Shown one piece after another: positions 1-11,718 of a DNA stretch of 64,000 nt. Position numbers and translations under genes: made by a program. Origin of the DNA: Ditylenchus dipsaci. Taxonomy: Eukaryota; Nematoda; Chromadorea; Rhabditida; Anguinidae. The DNA lies in assembly GCA_004194705.1 (NCBI GenBank), contig SADC01000867.1, positions 310,001-374,000 of the forward strand, given 5' to 3'. The notes under the pieces were generated by a model. That model was given only the letters and a program-made list of their open reading frames with translations. It did no database searches and was not told where the DNA came from. Position 1 is the first letter of the stretch. Every line of letters starts with the position of its first letter.

Positions 1-22
1 TTCATGCAAAATAGCGGCTTAC

Positions 23-3000
23 CTTGCTCTTTTGGGCATCATCCACTTGGATTGACCTACGTCAAGAGCCATCAATCGTATAAAGGCCATAAAAACGACT
101 AGGTAGAGGGAGACCGCATGCAGGGCAATGCTAATTACTGCATGCATCTGAAGTACACTACTTTATCATTGCTTATAAAACAGCACTGACCCTGAGGAAT
201 TCAGCCCACTCAAGAGTGTAGCCGCGAGCGTCCATGAAAAACTCAAACCGGGTTATGTACATCTAAAAAATTTGCATAAAATATAACTGGAGTTTAGCTA
301 CCGTATTTCCTCTAATAAACGATTATTTTTCGGATCTCCAAAAATCGGAAAAGTTTGAGGTCAATCTCGATATTTTTGCGCGAAAGTCAAAAACCCAAAA
401 AAGAGAATCGATAGAGCTCGAGGGAGTTGAGAAAATGCAAAAACAAAACGAAAAAATTTTTCTGCTCCGAGATACAAACCCTAAAAGTCAGGGGGGGGTT
501 GACTTCATTAGAGGAGGCGCATTAATTAGAGGAAATACGGTAGTTCTTTTAAATACTCGATTTTTTCTTTGCCAAAAAAAATTTACCCTCTTTGCTAAAT
601 TATTTACCAAGTTTTCAATTTTTTCCCTTTAGTTTTTTAAGTGATTTTTATTTACAAAATCATCTAACATATACAATGTATTCTGTATTAATCGACTCGG
701 CCCCTTCAATTTTCAAGCTCTCGAAAAGTATCAATCTCGATATTTTCGAGTGGTCATCCAAGATCTAAAAGCAAAAGTGCTAGGACTCGTGGGAGTTATA
801 AAACTTGAAAAATAGGGATGCAAAATATTTATTTTCGACTGACCAAGGATCCTCAAGTAGCGTCTTTTTTCAAAGATTTTTATAGCTACACACTTTCTTT
901 ATACCATTGTGTAATCTAGATCCCGGATTTTCATTTTTACGTAAAGAGTAAAAACAAGATCTCATCAGAGCTGAAATTCGAAAAATATTAAATTGCTGAA
1001 AAAAGGAGTTATTATTTGAATTCCCGGCACTCTCATGTATCGGCTTCCTCCCAACATTTCGAAAGCCGTGACGTTTTTTCAAAGTACTCACTAGCATAAG
1101 TATAATATGCAACAAATCGCCCCATGCAAGTTGGATAATGAAAAATATTCCAAAACAACGGCAACTCAAATTAGGCTAAAAACCATGATACCCGTATCAT
1201 GATTTTTCGGTAACTTTGGGGGACCTGAGTCTCTTTAATTTTTAAATGATCTGAAAGTATTAGCAGCACTTTGTTGTATAACTTCGGGGTGCTCTACAAG
1301 AATCTGCAAAAAAATCTCTTAAAAAAACCTTTGAAAAAAGACACTACTTGAGGTTCCATGGTGAGATATAGGTGCTCAAAACCAGAAGTCGTTTATTAGA
1401 AAGGTGCTGATTAAATGGACAAAGTTTTTTGGAGAAAAAAGACTTTTTTGGCGCAAATTTTAGTTTTGTCTAATTAATTAATTAATTTAATTGATTATCT
1501 TTGCGTTGTTACTAATTTAAAAGTTGTTTATTCTACTTTTTGGAATGTCTCAACGAATTTCGGTTCGAAAAAAGCAAAGCAGTCCTATGAGATTCCAAGA
1601 CAAACCAAATACAAATTTGCCCACACGAATTAATTTACATCCCAAGAAAACAATGGCATGCATTTTAATTAGTTGTACACATACTCACTCACTCTATTTT
1701 TAAATTCAATTTTACACTGATTTTTTAATGGACACCTATTTCTGGCTCACATTTTACACAAATCTGACTAAATTAAATTAGGCAAATAGTAGTTAATAGT
1801 AGTAGTTTGTAAAAATTTAAATAATGTTGTTTTTTACCAAGTATGAACTCATAGTGCCGATGTCAGCAACGGCAATGCAAGTGAGAGTGTGTGCACTGAA
1901 GAGCGCCTCATCTCTGGCCGGGTGAGCACACAGATGTGCACGATATTTGCTAGAATTCCGGCTAGACATAGAGCAAAACTAATATAGCGGTGGAATCGCC
2001 CGTAGAATCTAAAAAAGGTAATTGTGGTGTTCAAGGAGAAATAAATAGGTGTGAATTTTTTTGAAAACACTCCTTAATAATTACTGTTTTTAAATTTTGT
2101 TTCTCAAAAAAAAACTACATTTTTTGAGGTTCTAACTTATTTGAACGGGAACTTGACTAATCTTCTAATAGAGCCCACCCTCTCGTTTTTTGACTAGAAC
2201 TTCAGAGTTAGGGCCATTTTTGATACAATTTCAAGATTTTTTTTGCAATAATAGACCAGTCGTACTGTCCGGTACGGGACAATTGAATTCAACGACCGAT
2301 TGAATCCAAGGGACAATTGAATCCAACTGCCTAAAATGGGACAATTGAATCCAAGTCTTTAAAATGGCCGTTGACATGCATTTGGGCGCCGCATTTCAGC
2401 CCCAATTCGAAAATTCAATATTTTTTAATTCTTAATTGAAATTTCTCTAAATTTTATTGCCTTATTTATTTGCGTGCTATCACTCCTTATGTTAGTAAGG
2501 GATTGAGCAAAGTTTTGATAACTAGAAACTCAAAAATAACTAAGAAACTCTGGTATCCAAGGCATCCAAAAGGTTAAATTAAGGTGTCCAGGTACCATAA
2601 GTCAAGCGATCGCACTGAAATAGGGCTATATAAGAAGGGGTACTTAGTGTTACCTAGTTGTTTGGGATAGCTACCTAATAGCTACGTGTTTCCTCAATGG
2701 TTAGCAACTTGCAGAAAATTCGAGGACTACCTTACTAGGTACTGTCGTTTTCATTAATAAAATCACTTTTTCGTAATTGTCGAACCATCTTTAGCGCATG
2801 TTCTTAAGTAGGAGACTATGGTTTTATTATTTTCAGATTTTTATAGAGGTATGCCCTTTCAGGGTGGATACGAGCGGTTTTCCTACCCTTTCATACCCTA
2901 TAAGGCTGGATACAAGTTGTTTCCGTGCTCAGCCTGAAGTTTACTAATCCTTTGAAACATTTTACTTTTATAAGTAGTCAAGAAAAAAGTCTGCAACCAG

Positions 3001-3444
3001 CAGGATTCTAACCTGTAATCTCGAGGATGAAAATACCTGAGGATGTATTTATTGCAGGAAATATTTACCGTAGGATGAATATAATTGCAAAGATTATTGG
3101 GGATTCATTGACAGTTGGATTCAATTGTCCCTTGGATTCAATCGTCCGTGGCCGCGTACTGTCACTTGGAGGTAGTAAATAAAGGTGTGAACATTTGTCA
3201 AAGATTTTGAGTCTGTACGGTCCTTAATATGTCCGTCTCGCTTTTTAAAACAAATTATTTAGATTAAGTTTAAATCAACTACTTTTGAAATCATCTAAAT
3301 TAGATGTACTAATAAAGAAACTGTTTACATTTTGAAAGTGTAAAGGCTCTCCAAAAACTCGAGAGTGGCGTTGTTGGTGAGATCGAAGAGAAGACGGTGT
3401 TGACTGCCGTCTGACCCATCTCCCGCATCTGCTAGGCAACTCAT
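23..3444 (-). CDS. Neuropeptide (DMSR/FMRFamide-like) GPCR, 3' end off window, one frameshift
   Basis: Rhodopsin-class neuropeptide receptor of the plasma membrane. Four exons read on the minus strand: 3329-3444 (start ATG 3444-3442), 1838-2008, 191-262 and 23-147; the last donor is at 22, so the gene continues beyond the window. Seen: an extracellular start with an NAT glycosylation sequon, TM1 (RYISFALCLAGILANIVHI) followed by LTRPEMRRSS, TM2 with IAVADIGTM, and TM3 with LHAVSLYLVVFMAFIR. These signatures match nematode myosuppressin/FMRFamide-type receptors from family knowledge. Splice phases agree across all joins except inside exon 2: after RSSVHT the frame slips, and one missing base near 1884 (in a CACACACTCTCAC run) restores both the frame and the usual spacing to LTCIAVAD. 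A TTTTTTCAG acceptor lies about 50 bases before the ATG. Intron 1 (2009-3328) holds a TIR element, intron 2 (263-1837) a MITE. The family is fairly sure, the exact subfamily is not. Confidence 0.8.
299..542. mobile_element. MITE, TACCGTAT family, copy 1
   Basis: Begins TACCGTATTTCCTCTAATA and ends with its inverse (TTAGAGGAAATACGGTA). The core carries GAGCTCGAGGGAGTTGAGAAA, shared with the copies at 5905 and 11719. It lies in GPCR intron 2. No coding capacity. Confidence 0.8.
543..1837. other. Rest of GPCR intron 2, no gene
   Basis: A degenerate partial copy of the TACCGTAT-family core (GACTCGTGGGAGTTATAAAA) sits around 700-850. The rest is AT-rich with no exon that I can support. Confidence 0.4.
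2262..3162. mobile_element. ~0.9-kb TIR element in GPCR intron 1
   Basis: The ends are inverted: TACTGTCCGGTACGG on the left, CCGCGTACTGTCA on the right. Next to the ends, the motif GGACAATTGAATCCAA recurs two to three times on the left and inverted on the right. A tRNA-like B-box (antisense of GGTTNGANTCC) lies near 3000-3025. No transposase frame; a non-autonomous element. Confidence 0.65.
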
Positions 3445-3495
3445 TGGTTTGGCTAGCAGCTCAGCTTTTTCTCCCCCTTAATTGCGCACGGGAGT

Positions 3496-3505
3496 CTGAA
3501 AAAAT
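3496..3505 (-). promoter_or_regulatory. Probable trans-splice acceptor of the GPCR
   Basis: TTTTTTCAG on the minus strand about 50 bases upstream of the GPCR ATG, with no open frame before it. Nematode SL acceptors look like this; whether an SL is added is inferred. Confidence 0.45.
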
Positions 3506-3921
3506 TGCTAAAAAAATAAGTTCAATTAAAAATTGTTACATTTTCAAAGTTTATATAACATTACTCCACTATATATCGGAAATGCATAAAAGCATATATA
3601 CAAAACTTGGCTAGATAAACTAATAATAAGTTCTAGAAAGAAACTTATGAAAAGATGAAATTAAATTATCTTAGTGACAAAGAGGCTGGCTGGAAAAAGG
3701 AGGAAATATATGATTCAGCTCGTTTAAATTAATTCACTTTAAGCTTTTTGGAGCTAAAGGAAAACATTATTGTGTTGAAAAAAATGAAAACGAATTAAAA
3801 TTTGTTGTGCGAAATTAACTCAATTACTCGCATTTTATACCAGGCAAAAAACGGCAGATACTAAAATGGAATGCTACAAAAAGAACTTGATGTATCTCCA
3901 CCCTTGAAATATACCGTGTAA

Positions 3922-4122
3922 CAGGGCTGCATCGGCTGTTTTTGGGCTGCTTTTTTACATTCCATATCCGACATTATATATGAAAATGGTAAACTTTCCG
4001 AAAAAAAATTCAAAAAATTTGTTTCAGTTAAAAAATTGAGTTTTTCAATTTATTGAAACTATACGATAACCGGCATTTTATGACATCCGATCTAATATTT
4101 TTTTCATATCCGATGCACCCTT
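3922..4122. mobile_element. Small hAT-like MITE
   Basis: Ends CAGGGCTGCATCGG and CCGATGCACCCTTA are inverted with two mismatches. Flanks CCGTGTAA and CCGTATAC are a poor 8-bp duplication, so the hAT call rests on the CAGGG ends shared with elements at 10539 and 54863. Confidence 0.55.
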
Positions 4123-5904
4123 ACCGTATACCATAGTGACCACACTTTTCAAAAAGCCGTCCGTGGGTTTTAGACGGCCACATACTGTCTTATTCTAATA
4201 AGCCCTTGCCCACTCTGAGCCATTAACTAATCGGCCACCTAAACACACATTACATCGCAATAAGTGCTGTAAATTTCGAACGGGCCTCACCGACCTCAAA
4301 AATTTTAGAACCGGCGCCAGCTCACCGCACCGACCCGAAAATTTTGCTCACTGCACCGATGTAATTTTCCTTTTTGTAGAATGTGGCCACCTGCACCGAA
4401 TTACGGCAACGACTTAAAAAGCTCGGCATATCGCATGGACACTACTATGTGTTTCCTAGTAAGTTGTTTAAGCTGTGCCCGCTGGCCACTATCCGTTTTA
4501 TATCAAGAATGAGGCTATCCTCATTTTTATTCATGTGCATCAGAAGGAGCACTTTCCGAACGGGCTTTTTAGAGAATTTAAGTTACATTACATTAGTTTA
4601 CCCACAACTGCACAGTGGCGAAAATATTTATCACGCATTTAAAAATGATATTTTGCAGCAACTTTTTAATCAGCTGTAAATAATGTTTTAAAATTAGTGA
4701 ATTACAGTCAACTTCCAATATAACGCACTGTAAAGTATTTATATTTTGAATAAAACTTTTAGCAAAAGGCAAATGCGCAAATTATTAAACAAAAAAGTCA
4801 GGTGAAAAACTCTCCTTTCCTCTTATATTTATCTGATGAGAGGAAAAATAAAAGCTTGAAAAAAAGCTAAAAAAGAAAGTTTAAGAAAGAAAATTTACTA
4901 CACTTCGGTTCAGTATGAACAATCTATATAAATTTATTATAGAAATCACTTCTAATAAATTCAATGTCTAATCTCTAGTTTTATGTATTATCCAAGACAC
5001 ACATCTCTTACATCGCCTGCCTACCTAGCTGCCTATTACGACTATTATTACAATCAAATGAAACTAGTCACACAAGACCAGGAACCAACTAAATACGTAA
5101 TTTTTTCTTATACAATGCTTTCCAGCTACAATTGAATGAAAAAATATCAAATTTTTTGTAGTCTAGAAAAGAAAAAAGATAGATTGTAGACAGACTAAAA
5201 AGTATCAATAAAAAGCATTGAGAGTCACAAAGCGTGGCTTTAGCAAAAAAATATTTCAAATTGAGTTGCAATTACAGGAGGCTGAAAAAAAGAGAGTCAT
5301 TGATATCTCCCCACTATTCCACTTGCTTCAAAGACAATAGTAGTGGAACTAGCAACAAAAAGCCATCCATTCATATATTCCCTGCCCCTGTCATCGAGAA
5401 GGCGGCCGAGGATGTCGTGCTCTCTCCAATTGTGTCCCTCGCTGCTTGGAACACCCTCGAAAGGGCCAATTTTAGAGCAATAAAGCTGTAACTAAGGAAG
5501 ACAGGAGATAACCAAGAGTAGCTTTATGGAATTAGGTGCAACAAGAGGGGCTTAGCCAGCACCTAAGCAGGGCAGCATTCATAAATAATAAATGAAGTAA
5601 TCCTTCGACTCAGAATTGGTTTAAGCAAGGAAATGCCATTAAAAGAAAGGATGGAAAAAACGGTTGAATGGGTACACAAATAGCAGACATTTAAGTAATT
5701 TGCGCTTGATCGCACTTTTATTAGTCGCTTTATTGTTTCGCTTTTTTCGGTTTTATAGGTCTGGTTAAATGGTATTCGTGTGCCACGGCTATGCACATAA
5801 AAATATCTTAGCGCGTTTTATTAATAAATTATAATGTTTACAAAGGCAATACAATGATAAATTTTACGAGTAAAGTAGTGGAAATTTTCGAATATTCCAC
5901 TTGA
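4123..5904. other. Intergenic stretch, no supported gene
   Basis: AT-rich. A 98-codon frame at 4383-4679 (+) and a GC-richer patch at 5330-5480, open in several frames on both strands, are the only candidates. Neither has a recognisable domain, clear splice partners or a convincing start. A cryptic exon in the patch cannot be ruled out. Confidence 0.3.
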
Positions 5905-6160
5905 TACCGTATTTCCTGTAATAGGCCGCCCGGGCGGCTTTTTTTCAAAACCTCAAAGATCTGACAATTCTAAGGTCGGTCTCGAGATTTTCGGTGCTTA
6001 ACCTAAATCAAAAAAGGGCAATCGGTAGAGCTCGCGGGAGTTAAGAAAACTAAAAAAAACAGCTTTGCAAAATATTTTCTGTAGGCCGAGATATATGTCC
6101 CTAAAGTCGAGGAGGCGGGGGCTTATTAGAACGGGGAGGCCTATTGGAGGAAATACGGTA
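5905..6160. mobile_element. MITE, TACCGTAT family, copy 2
   Basis: Starts TACCGTATTTCCTGTAATA and ends GGAGGAAATACGGTA. It shares the core GAGCTCGCGGGAGTTAAGAAAA with copies 1 and 3. No coding capacity. Confidence 0.8.
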
Positions 6161-7020
6161 CTTGGAAAAAACGCCCATGATAGGCTAAAATCATTGGAAT
6201 TCAAATATCTCTTATAAATTCTGCACATCAATAATTTGGGTGCATAAGTTTGTAACTAAAGAAAGCTGGCTCTACTACGATATACCCCCTCCCACTAATT
6301 TTTTTGAAGTGGTGTTTCAATTACTCTGCACCCACCTATGCATTAGCTAATTACTTCAAAGTTCTAAAAACTATTAGCTTCAAGTTCATTTTGTGGGAAT
6401 TCACAGTATAATTATTGTCTCACATTTTTTAAGGGAAGCGAAAATAAAGAACTAGAAATTTTAGCAATGAAAAATGTCGAGTCGAAGATAAATTTACCAA
6501 CGAAGCTTTTTTGACGCGTAGAAGACTAATATCTCTTGGCTATGTAAGGTAGTTTTGAAAAAATTAGTTTAATTCACTGTGAAAGGTGTGCTTTAAAAAT
6601 ATTGCACTTTATAAAAAAATCGATGTCCGCACAAGTCTAGAATTTTTTTCTTATTTGGTTGCTTTTGATATAATATAAGTAACTTTAAGCATCCATTTTC
6701 AACAATTAAAAGTCCAAAAAAATAATTAATTAAGGTAGCAACCTCTAGCTAGCAGTTTAAATATGCATTTGATAAAAAAATTGTGATCAGTTAAGGCATC
6801 ATTATAGGTAACATTTGACAAGTCTATAGAACATTTTATTTTAAAATGTGTTCAGAAAGACCCCTATAGAGTGCTTCATTTTTTCAGACTAGCTAAAAGC
6901 TTTATAGAAACAATCATGACTTCTGTGCTGTTGTGCTAGGTTTACTAAATTCCTGAGCAAATGCTTTCCAAATTGGGATTTGCAAAGGATTTTTAACTTT
7001 AATACAACAATAAACCATGG
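6161..7020. other. AT-rich intergenic, no gene seen
   Basis: Nothing coding. The phrase ACTACGATATACCCCCTCCC near 6275-6295 resembles the end of the element at 34372 and may be a relic of it. Confidence 0.35.
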
Positions 7021-7470
7021 TAACCGCGCCGTCTTCCGGCCCGTTCCCGTCTGGACGGTGCCGAAAAGTGAAACGGTCGGATGGCCGCTGTCCGAAAAAA
7101 AATAACGTGCACGGCCAGCCGAAGGCCGGCAAAGATTTTTTTAAGGACGGTCGGCGGAAGGCCGGTTGCTAACAAATTTAGGACGGGACGGTGGACGGTC
7201 GGTAAAAAAACAAAGACGGCCGGCAGACCGGACGACGGAAATAAATTCGATAGCACGATAAGTAGAATATTGCAATAACAATTTGGATTTCAGATTTCAG
7301 AGAAATTTAAGAGAACGGCGAAATATTCAAAAAAAAATTCAAGGACGGCCGGTTGGACTGCCGAACAAAACGCGAAAAATTAGGACGGCCGGTCGGACAG
7401 CCGGCAAAAAAACGCCAAGACGGCGGACGGGACGCCGTTCAATTTTCGTTTATCGAGGTCACTATGCAGT
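7021..7470. repeat. GC-rich GGACGGCCGG-type degenerate array
   Basis: An island of high GC in AT-rich DNA, made of variants of GGACGGCCGG, GGACGGTCGG and their inverse at the left edge (CCGTCTGGACGG). The open frames here only reflect the absence of AT-rich stops. It resembles the motif-array cores of the hAT-type MITEs, but I could not find its ends or a target duplication. Confidence 0.55.
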
Positions 7471-8133
7471 AAACTCACAAAGTTTAGCCTAGTCTCGCAT
7501 TTTGAGTCGGTTTGTGCGAATAGAAGGTTTTCGTTAAAAATTTCGTGTTGAACAAATATGAAAAAGTTTTTTTTGTGATTTATTTTACATATTCACTGTA
7601 CTGTACAGAACTCCTAGTTTGGGTTGTTTTACTTATTTGAAAACAATTGTATGTAGTTCAAGCACCTCTCAAACACAGAATTTAACGCGCTTTCAAATAA
7701 ATACAGTTTTAGTTGGATAGGTGGCCGTATAACATGCAATTTCCAAAAATTAATTGAAATGAAGATTGTTCATGTCCTTATTAAAAACAACAAAATACCA
7801 TTGATATCACCATTTGTATTTCAGCACTTGAATGTAGCAGAAAGCGCAGAAGATGCACAACATTTTGATATCAAACAAGACCTCAAATCATATAACTAGA
7901 CCATATAACACGATCAACGAATTTGTTGCCGACCTGGCTTTTCCGGGGCTAATTCAAATTCGCGCCTTTTTTGCTAATTTTTTGCTACTTTTCTCAAGCG
8001 AAAGTGCTGTCAAAGCGAAGGATGCGCGAATTGCTCACACACTTTATAAGTGGTCAAATTATATCCGTCATTACATCTTTAGCGTTAATAAAATCAGCTC
8101 TGAAATGGCAAAAAAAATTGCAAAGAAAATCAT
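7471..8133. other. Intergenic, no gene seen
   Basis: AT-rich. The 94- and 76-codon frames near 7850-8200 overlap the next element and show no domain. Confidence 0.3.
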
Positions 8134-8137
8134 TTAA

Positions 8138-8529
8138 AGGGCCATTGCCGTCTCCGACAACGGTTTTCCCCGCCAATTCAAATTTTTTTCTGAATCATTG
8201 AACTTCTGTACCGATTTTTCAGCTTGGTTTATAACAAAACTACAGTCAAACTTCTCAATAAGCTATACCTCGGGACCGATCCTAGATGTAGCTTATAGAG
8301 AGGTGTAGCTTATATCGGGGTATATTATACGGAACATACCCCATTTGGACCGGACTCAGGTGTAGCTTATATGGAGTGTAGCTTATAAAGAAGTTTGACT
8401 TTATACCTAAAATTAAATTCTAAGCTTTGTTTTGTCAGAAACCAAGCTGAAAAATCCGTACAGAATCACAATGATTGGGCGAAAAATTTGAATTGGCGGG
8501 GACAATTCAAAATAGGTGGCAATGGCCCT
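8138..8529. mobile_element. TTAA-flanked MITE with nested element
   Basis: The sequence TTAA, then AGGGCCATTGCCGTC, and at the other end GCAATGGCCCT followed by TTAA, so the target duplication is TTAA (8134-8137 and 8530-8533) as for piggyBac-type elements. The subterminal GAATTGGCGGGGA motif is shared with the copy at 50668. A second element, with inverted ends AGTCAAACTTCT and AGAAGTTTGACT, is nested at about 8245-8401. Confidence 0.8.
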
Positions 8530-8533
8530 TTAA

Positions 8534-10530
8534 CAGATTATGAATGAAATTTAAAAAACCTATGTGCTTTTTTAACATACTCTGGATAAACATAAAAATA
8601 TTGCCAGAAATACTTAAATATGTGACTAGTTCCAGTCCTTCGAAACTATAGAAAAGTCAACGGAGAATGTAATAAAAAATTCTCATTGAAGACCATGTAG
8701 TACTTCATTACAACAACAAAGACAAGGGAAGTTTTAGACATGGCGAACACACAAAAAGAACATGCATGCATATTTTGCGGTTTCAAACAAAAACAGTAGT
8801 AGAATAAACTCATGAATTTTTAATTCCCCTTCTCATCAACTCATTTCTATCTGTGGAGCCTAAGTTGGTGTGTGTCATTGCCGGCAGTCTTTTTTAATTG
8901 CTAGACAACCAAGAAGAAAACAAAATACATATCTTCTAATCTATATTTAAGAAATGGTTCTAAATAATTCCAAAGTAATACAAAATACTACGTGGAAAAC
9001 TGACGTAATATTTTCATGATTCCGAACTATGGCTTGCGAAAAACAGCGAAATTCATAAAAGCAGGCTTTTCAAAACGCCCAATTTTGTTCATCTCAAGCT
9101 TAAAGCAATTTTTTGAGGGAATTTAAAAAAAAACCCGTTAAATTTGACTATAAAAATGAGTTCTAGACTTAAACGAGTGTCTAGTTTTCACACGTCCTCG
9201 ATCCAGCAAAGATCTCCTGTTATTTTTAAGAAGAGATCCAGGGCTACATTTTTACTGAGGATACTATTTTCGCTATTTTCTATACGATTGAACTCTCCTG
9301 TAAATTTTTCCCTTGTATTCGATATATTGATAAAATCTCTAAAACTCGCAGCTTGCTGAAAGCTGAAGGTAAGGGTAAAGATATAGGTATAGGTAAAGGT
9401 AAAACTTATTTCTACCGCCTCAGGTTGTCTTTGAATTTTTGATAAGATGGCCTTACTTGTATAATTGGTTCAAAGCCCACACGGAAAAAAAACTTGAAAA
9501 GAAGTCTGACAAAAGCGGTGTTCCACTCGGACACAAACACACCCTATTGTTATTTACCCAAACCTTATTTACCCCTACGTAAAAAATATGTGAAGAAAGA
9601 AAAAAGAGGACTTTTCCAGGAACAGTTGCTGCTTCTTTTTGGATGTCTAATTTGACAAAGAGAATAAAAAGTTGAAAAGCTTTGCTATCATTATTAACAA
9701 AGGAAAGTGGGTGTGCAGACGCAACTTGCACCAAGATAGTCAAATTAAAATGATTGTGAGGACCACAACATTTATACTAGAGACTAACTAAAAGTATTTA
9801 AACTGCGCGAATCGATCATTTGGGGAGTGCGTAATAGAAGTGATTAAAAATTTTGTTGCTGAGGGATAACTGACAAAAAGTGGAACCGCTTCGAGCAATG
9901 AGACTTTTATATGCTCCCAATTATCTTTTTTAATGGAAAAAAGAAAGCTGGCCAGTTAGCCATGAGCCCACAATAATTTGCTGGGGGTAGTAGTGTGCCT
10001 AGTTTGAGCTGCTTGAGAATGGAGCAGCTGAGCCCTCTCTGTTTTAGGATTTTATTGGGTCATGGAGTAAAGGAGAAGTGAAGGATGTATAGTTGCGAAG
10101 GGTTAACAGATCTGTACTAACAAATACTAAAAGATCACCAATTTTTTTGATCAGAAGCCCTCGCTTTGATGAAGTTCCTACCAGGTAGGGCCTACCTTGA
10201 TTAAAATCCTACCCCCGCTCCTCTTTCTGCAATAGAGTCCCCTTTTTCAATCTAGAAAACCGCTCTATTACGAGATTTTCTGTTTTAATTATTCAAATTG
10301 AAGTCAGTAGTGAAAATGACATCCTGTGCAATAAACTTGTAATAAAATAGCCCAAGTTACCTTACAATAGAACTACTCTGATAAAATGATAGAACTTTGG
10401 GGACTTGTTTTTGATACAGTATTGAAAAATTTACTAACAAAGAAATTACGCAAATTATCTTTTCTACAGTTAACTACAGTTAAAGTCTACAGTTAAACCA
10501 TAAATAAAAAGCATAAATTTGATGATTAAC
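8534..10530. other. Intergenic, no gene seen
   Basis: Scattered short frames only. A degenerate run of GGTAAAG/GGTATAG units lies at about 9366-9402. A 96-codon minus frame at 9453-9743 has no recognisable domain. Confidence 0.3.
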
Positions 10531-10538
10531 ATGTGCAC

Positions 10539-11337
10539 CAGGGCTGCGTCAGAATCAGAAAAATCGGAACGGAATTCGGGATCGGAACTGCAGAATTTTC
10601 GGAATCGGAATTCGGATTTCGAACATGACCTATTTTTTCGGAATTCGGATTTCAGAATTCGGAACTCAAAAAGTATCGGATTTCCGAATCCAAAAATCAA
10701 AATCAAATTTCAAGATTTTTTCGAATTCACTTTATTATAAACTCACAAAACAGGGCCCTATATTACAATGCGGGATGGGGTTTTGCCTTGGTCCCCCTTG
10801 TTATATTTTGTGGTTTTTTCTTTTGCTCAGGCTTAGGCAAGGTAGGCAAGCATATGCTGGATGGACTTTAACATGAGTCTAAGATATGTTTGAGTCCGTT
10901 CCAACATACAGTGGCCTACCCTTGCCCAAGCTTAAAAAATTAGAAAAAACAGCATTGTCATAAATAGCCCAAAACAGTTCAATCAGCATCAATATTCAAA
11001 GTTGTAAGCGGTCAAGCCCAAACAACCAGGAAACACCCGAACCACCAGGATGGAGACCCGAACCACTGGGTACATACAAACCACCGGCCCGGACCAAATC
11101 CTTATCGGCGCCAGGAAAGCTGGCAGATGTATGACGGGAACATAGAAAACGTGGAAGAAAACTTGAATTCGGGTTAACAAATACCGAAAAAAATCTGAAT
11201 TTGATTTCAGTGCAAGACATTTTTCAGATTTCGGAATTCGTAACTGGACTTTTTTTTCGGAATTCGGATTTCGGAATTCGGAACTCAAAAGGTATCGGAA
11301 TTCGGAATTCGGATTTCGGAATTCCGACGCACCCCTG
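10539..11337. mobile_element. hAT-type MITE with perfect 8-bp target duplication
   Basis: Ends CAGGGCTGCGTC and GACGCACCCCTG are inverted, and both flanks carry ATGTGCAC (10531-10538, 11338-11345), the 8-bp duplication of hAT transposons. Both subterminal regions are arrays of TCGGAATTCGGATTT variants. The middle (10741-11160) carries unrelated sequence, including TTGGTCCCCCTTG, which recurs at 40.87 and 47.8 kb. No transposase. Confidence 0.88.
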
Positions 11338-11718
11338 ATGTGCACCGTCAAAAAAAACTTTAATTAGAAATAATAAGCTCTTAGAAATGCTAATATTGTT
11401 TGCTAAGTTTTGACAAGTTTAAGCCAAAAATATATTGAACCTTCAATCACGATAATTAAAAGTGGTGATGTGTCTGAGGAAATGTCAATCAAGCTGGCAA
11501 ATAGCCGTGTGGCTTGTTTTTGATTTCGATTTCACACCTTTTTTCTCCCGTTTTTCTGTTTCTTAAGAAATATTTACATTAGGTCGAAAACTCATCATAA
11601 AAAACAGTCATAAAAATACACAAATTAAAGGAATTGAATGAATTTTTGGGGTTTGCACAACTAACTTATTGTGCCTCATTAAATGGGTCATGTTTAATTA
11701 TCCTGTCAAAATACTGAA

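Noticed and set aside
4383..4679. 98-codon frame starting MATCTELRQRL
   Set aside because: No recognisable domain, no splice partners and no SL-like acceptor. It lies in AT-rich repeat-bearing DNA, so I left it as unsupported.
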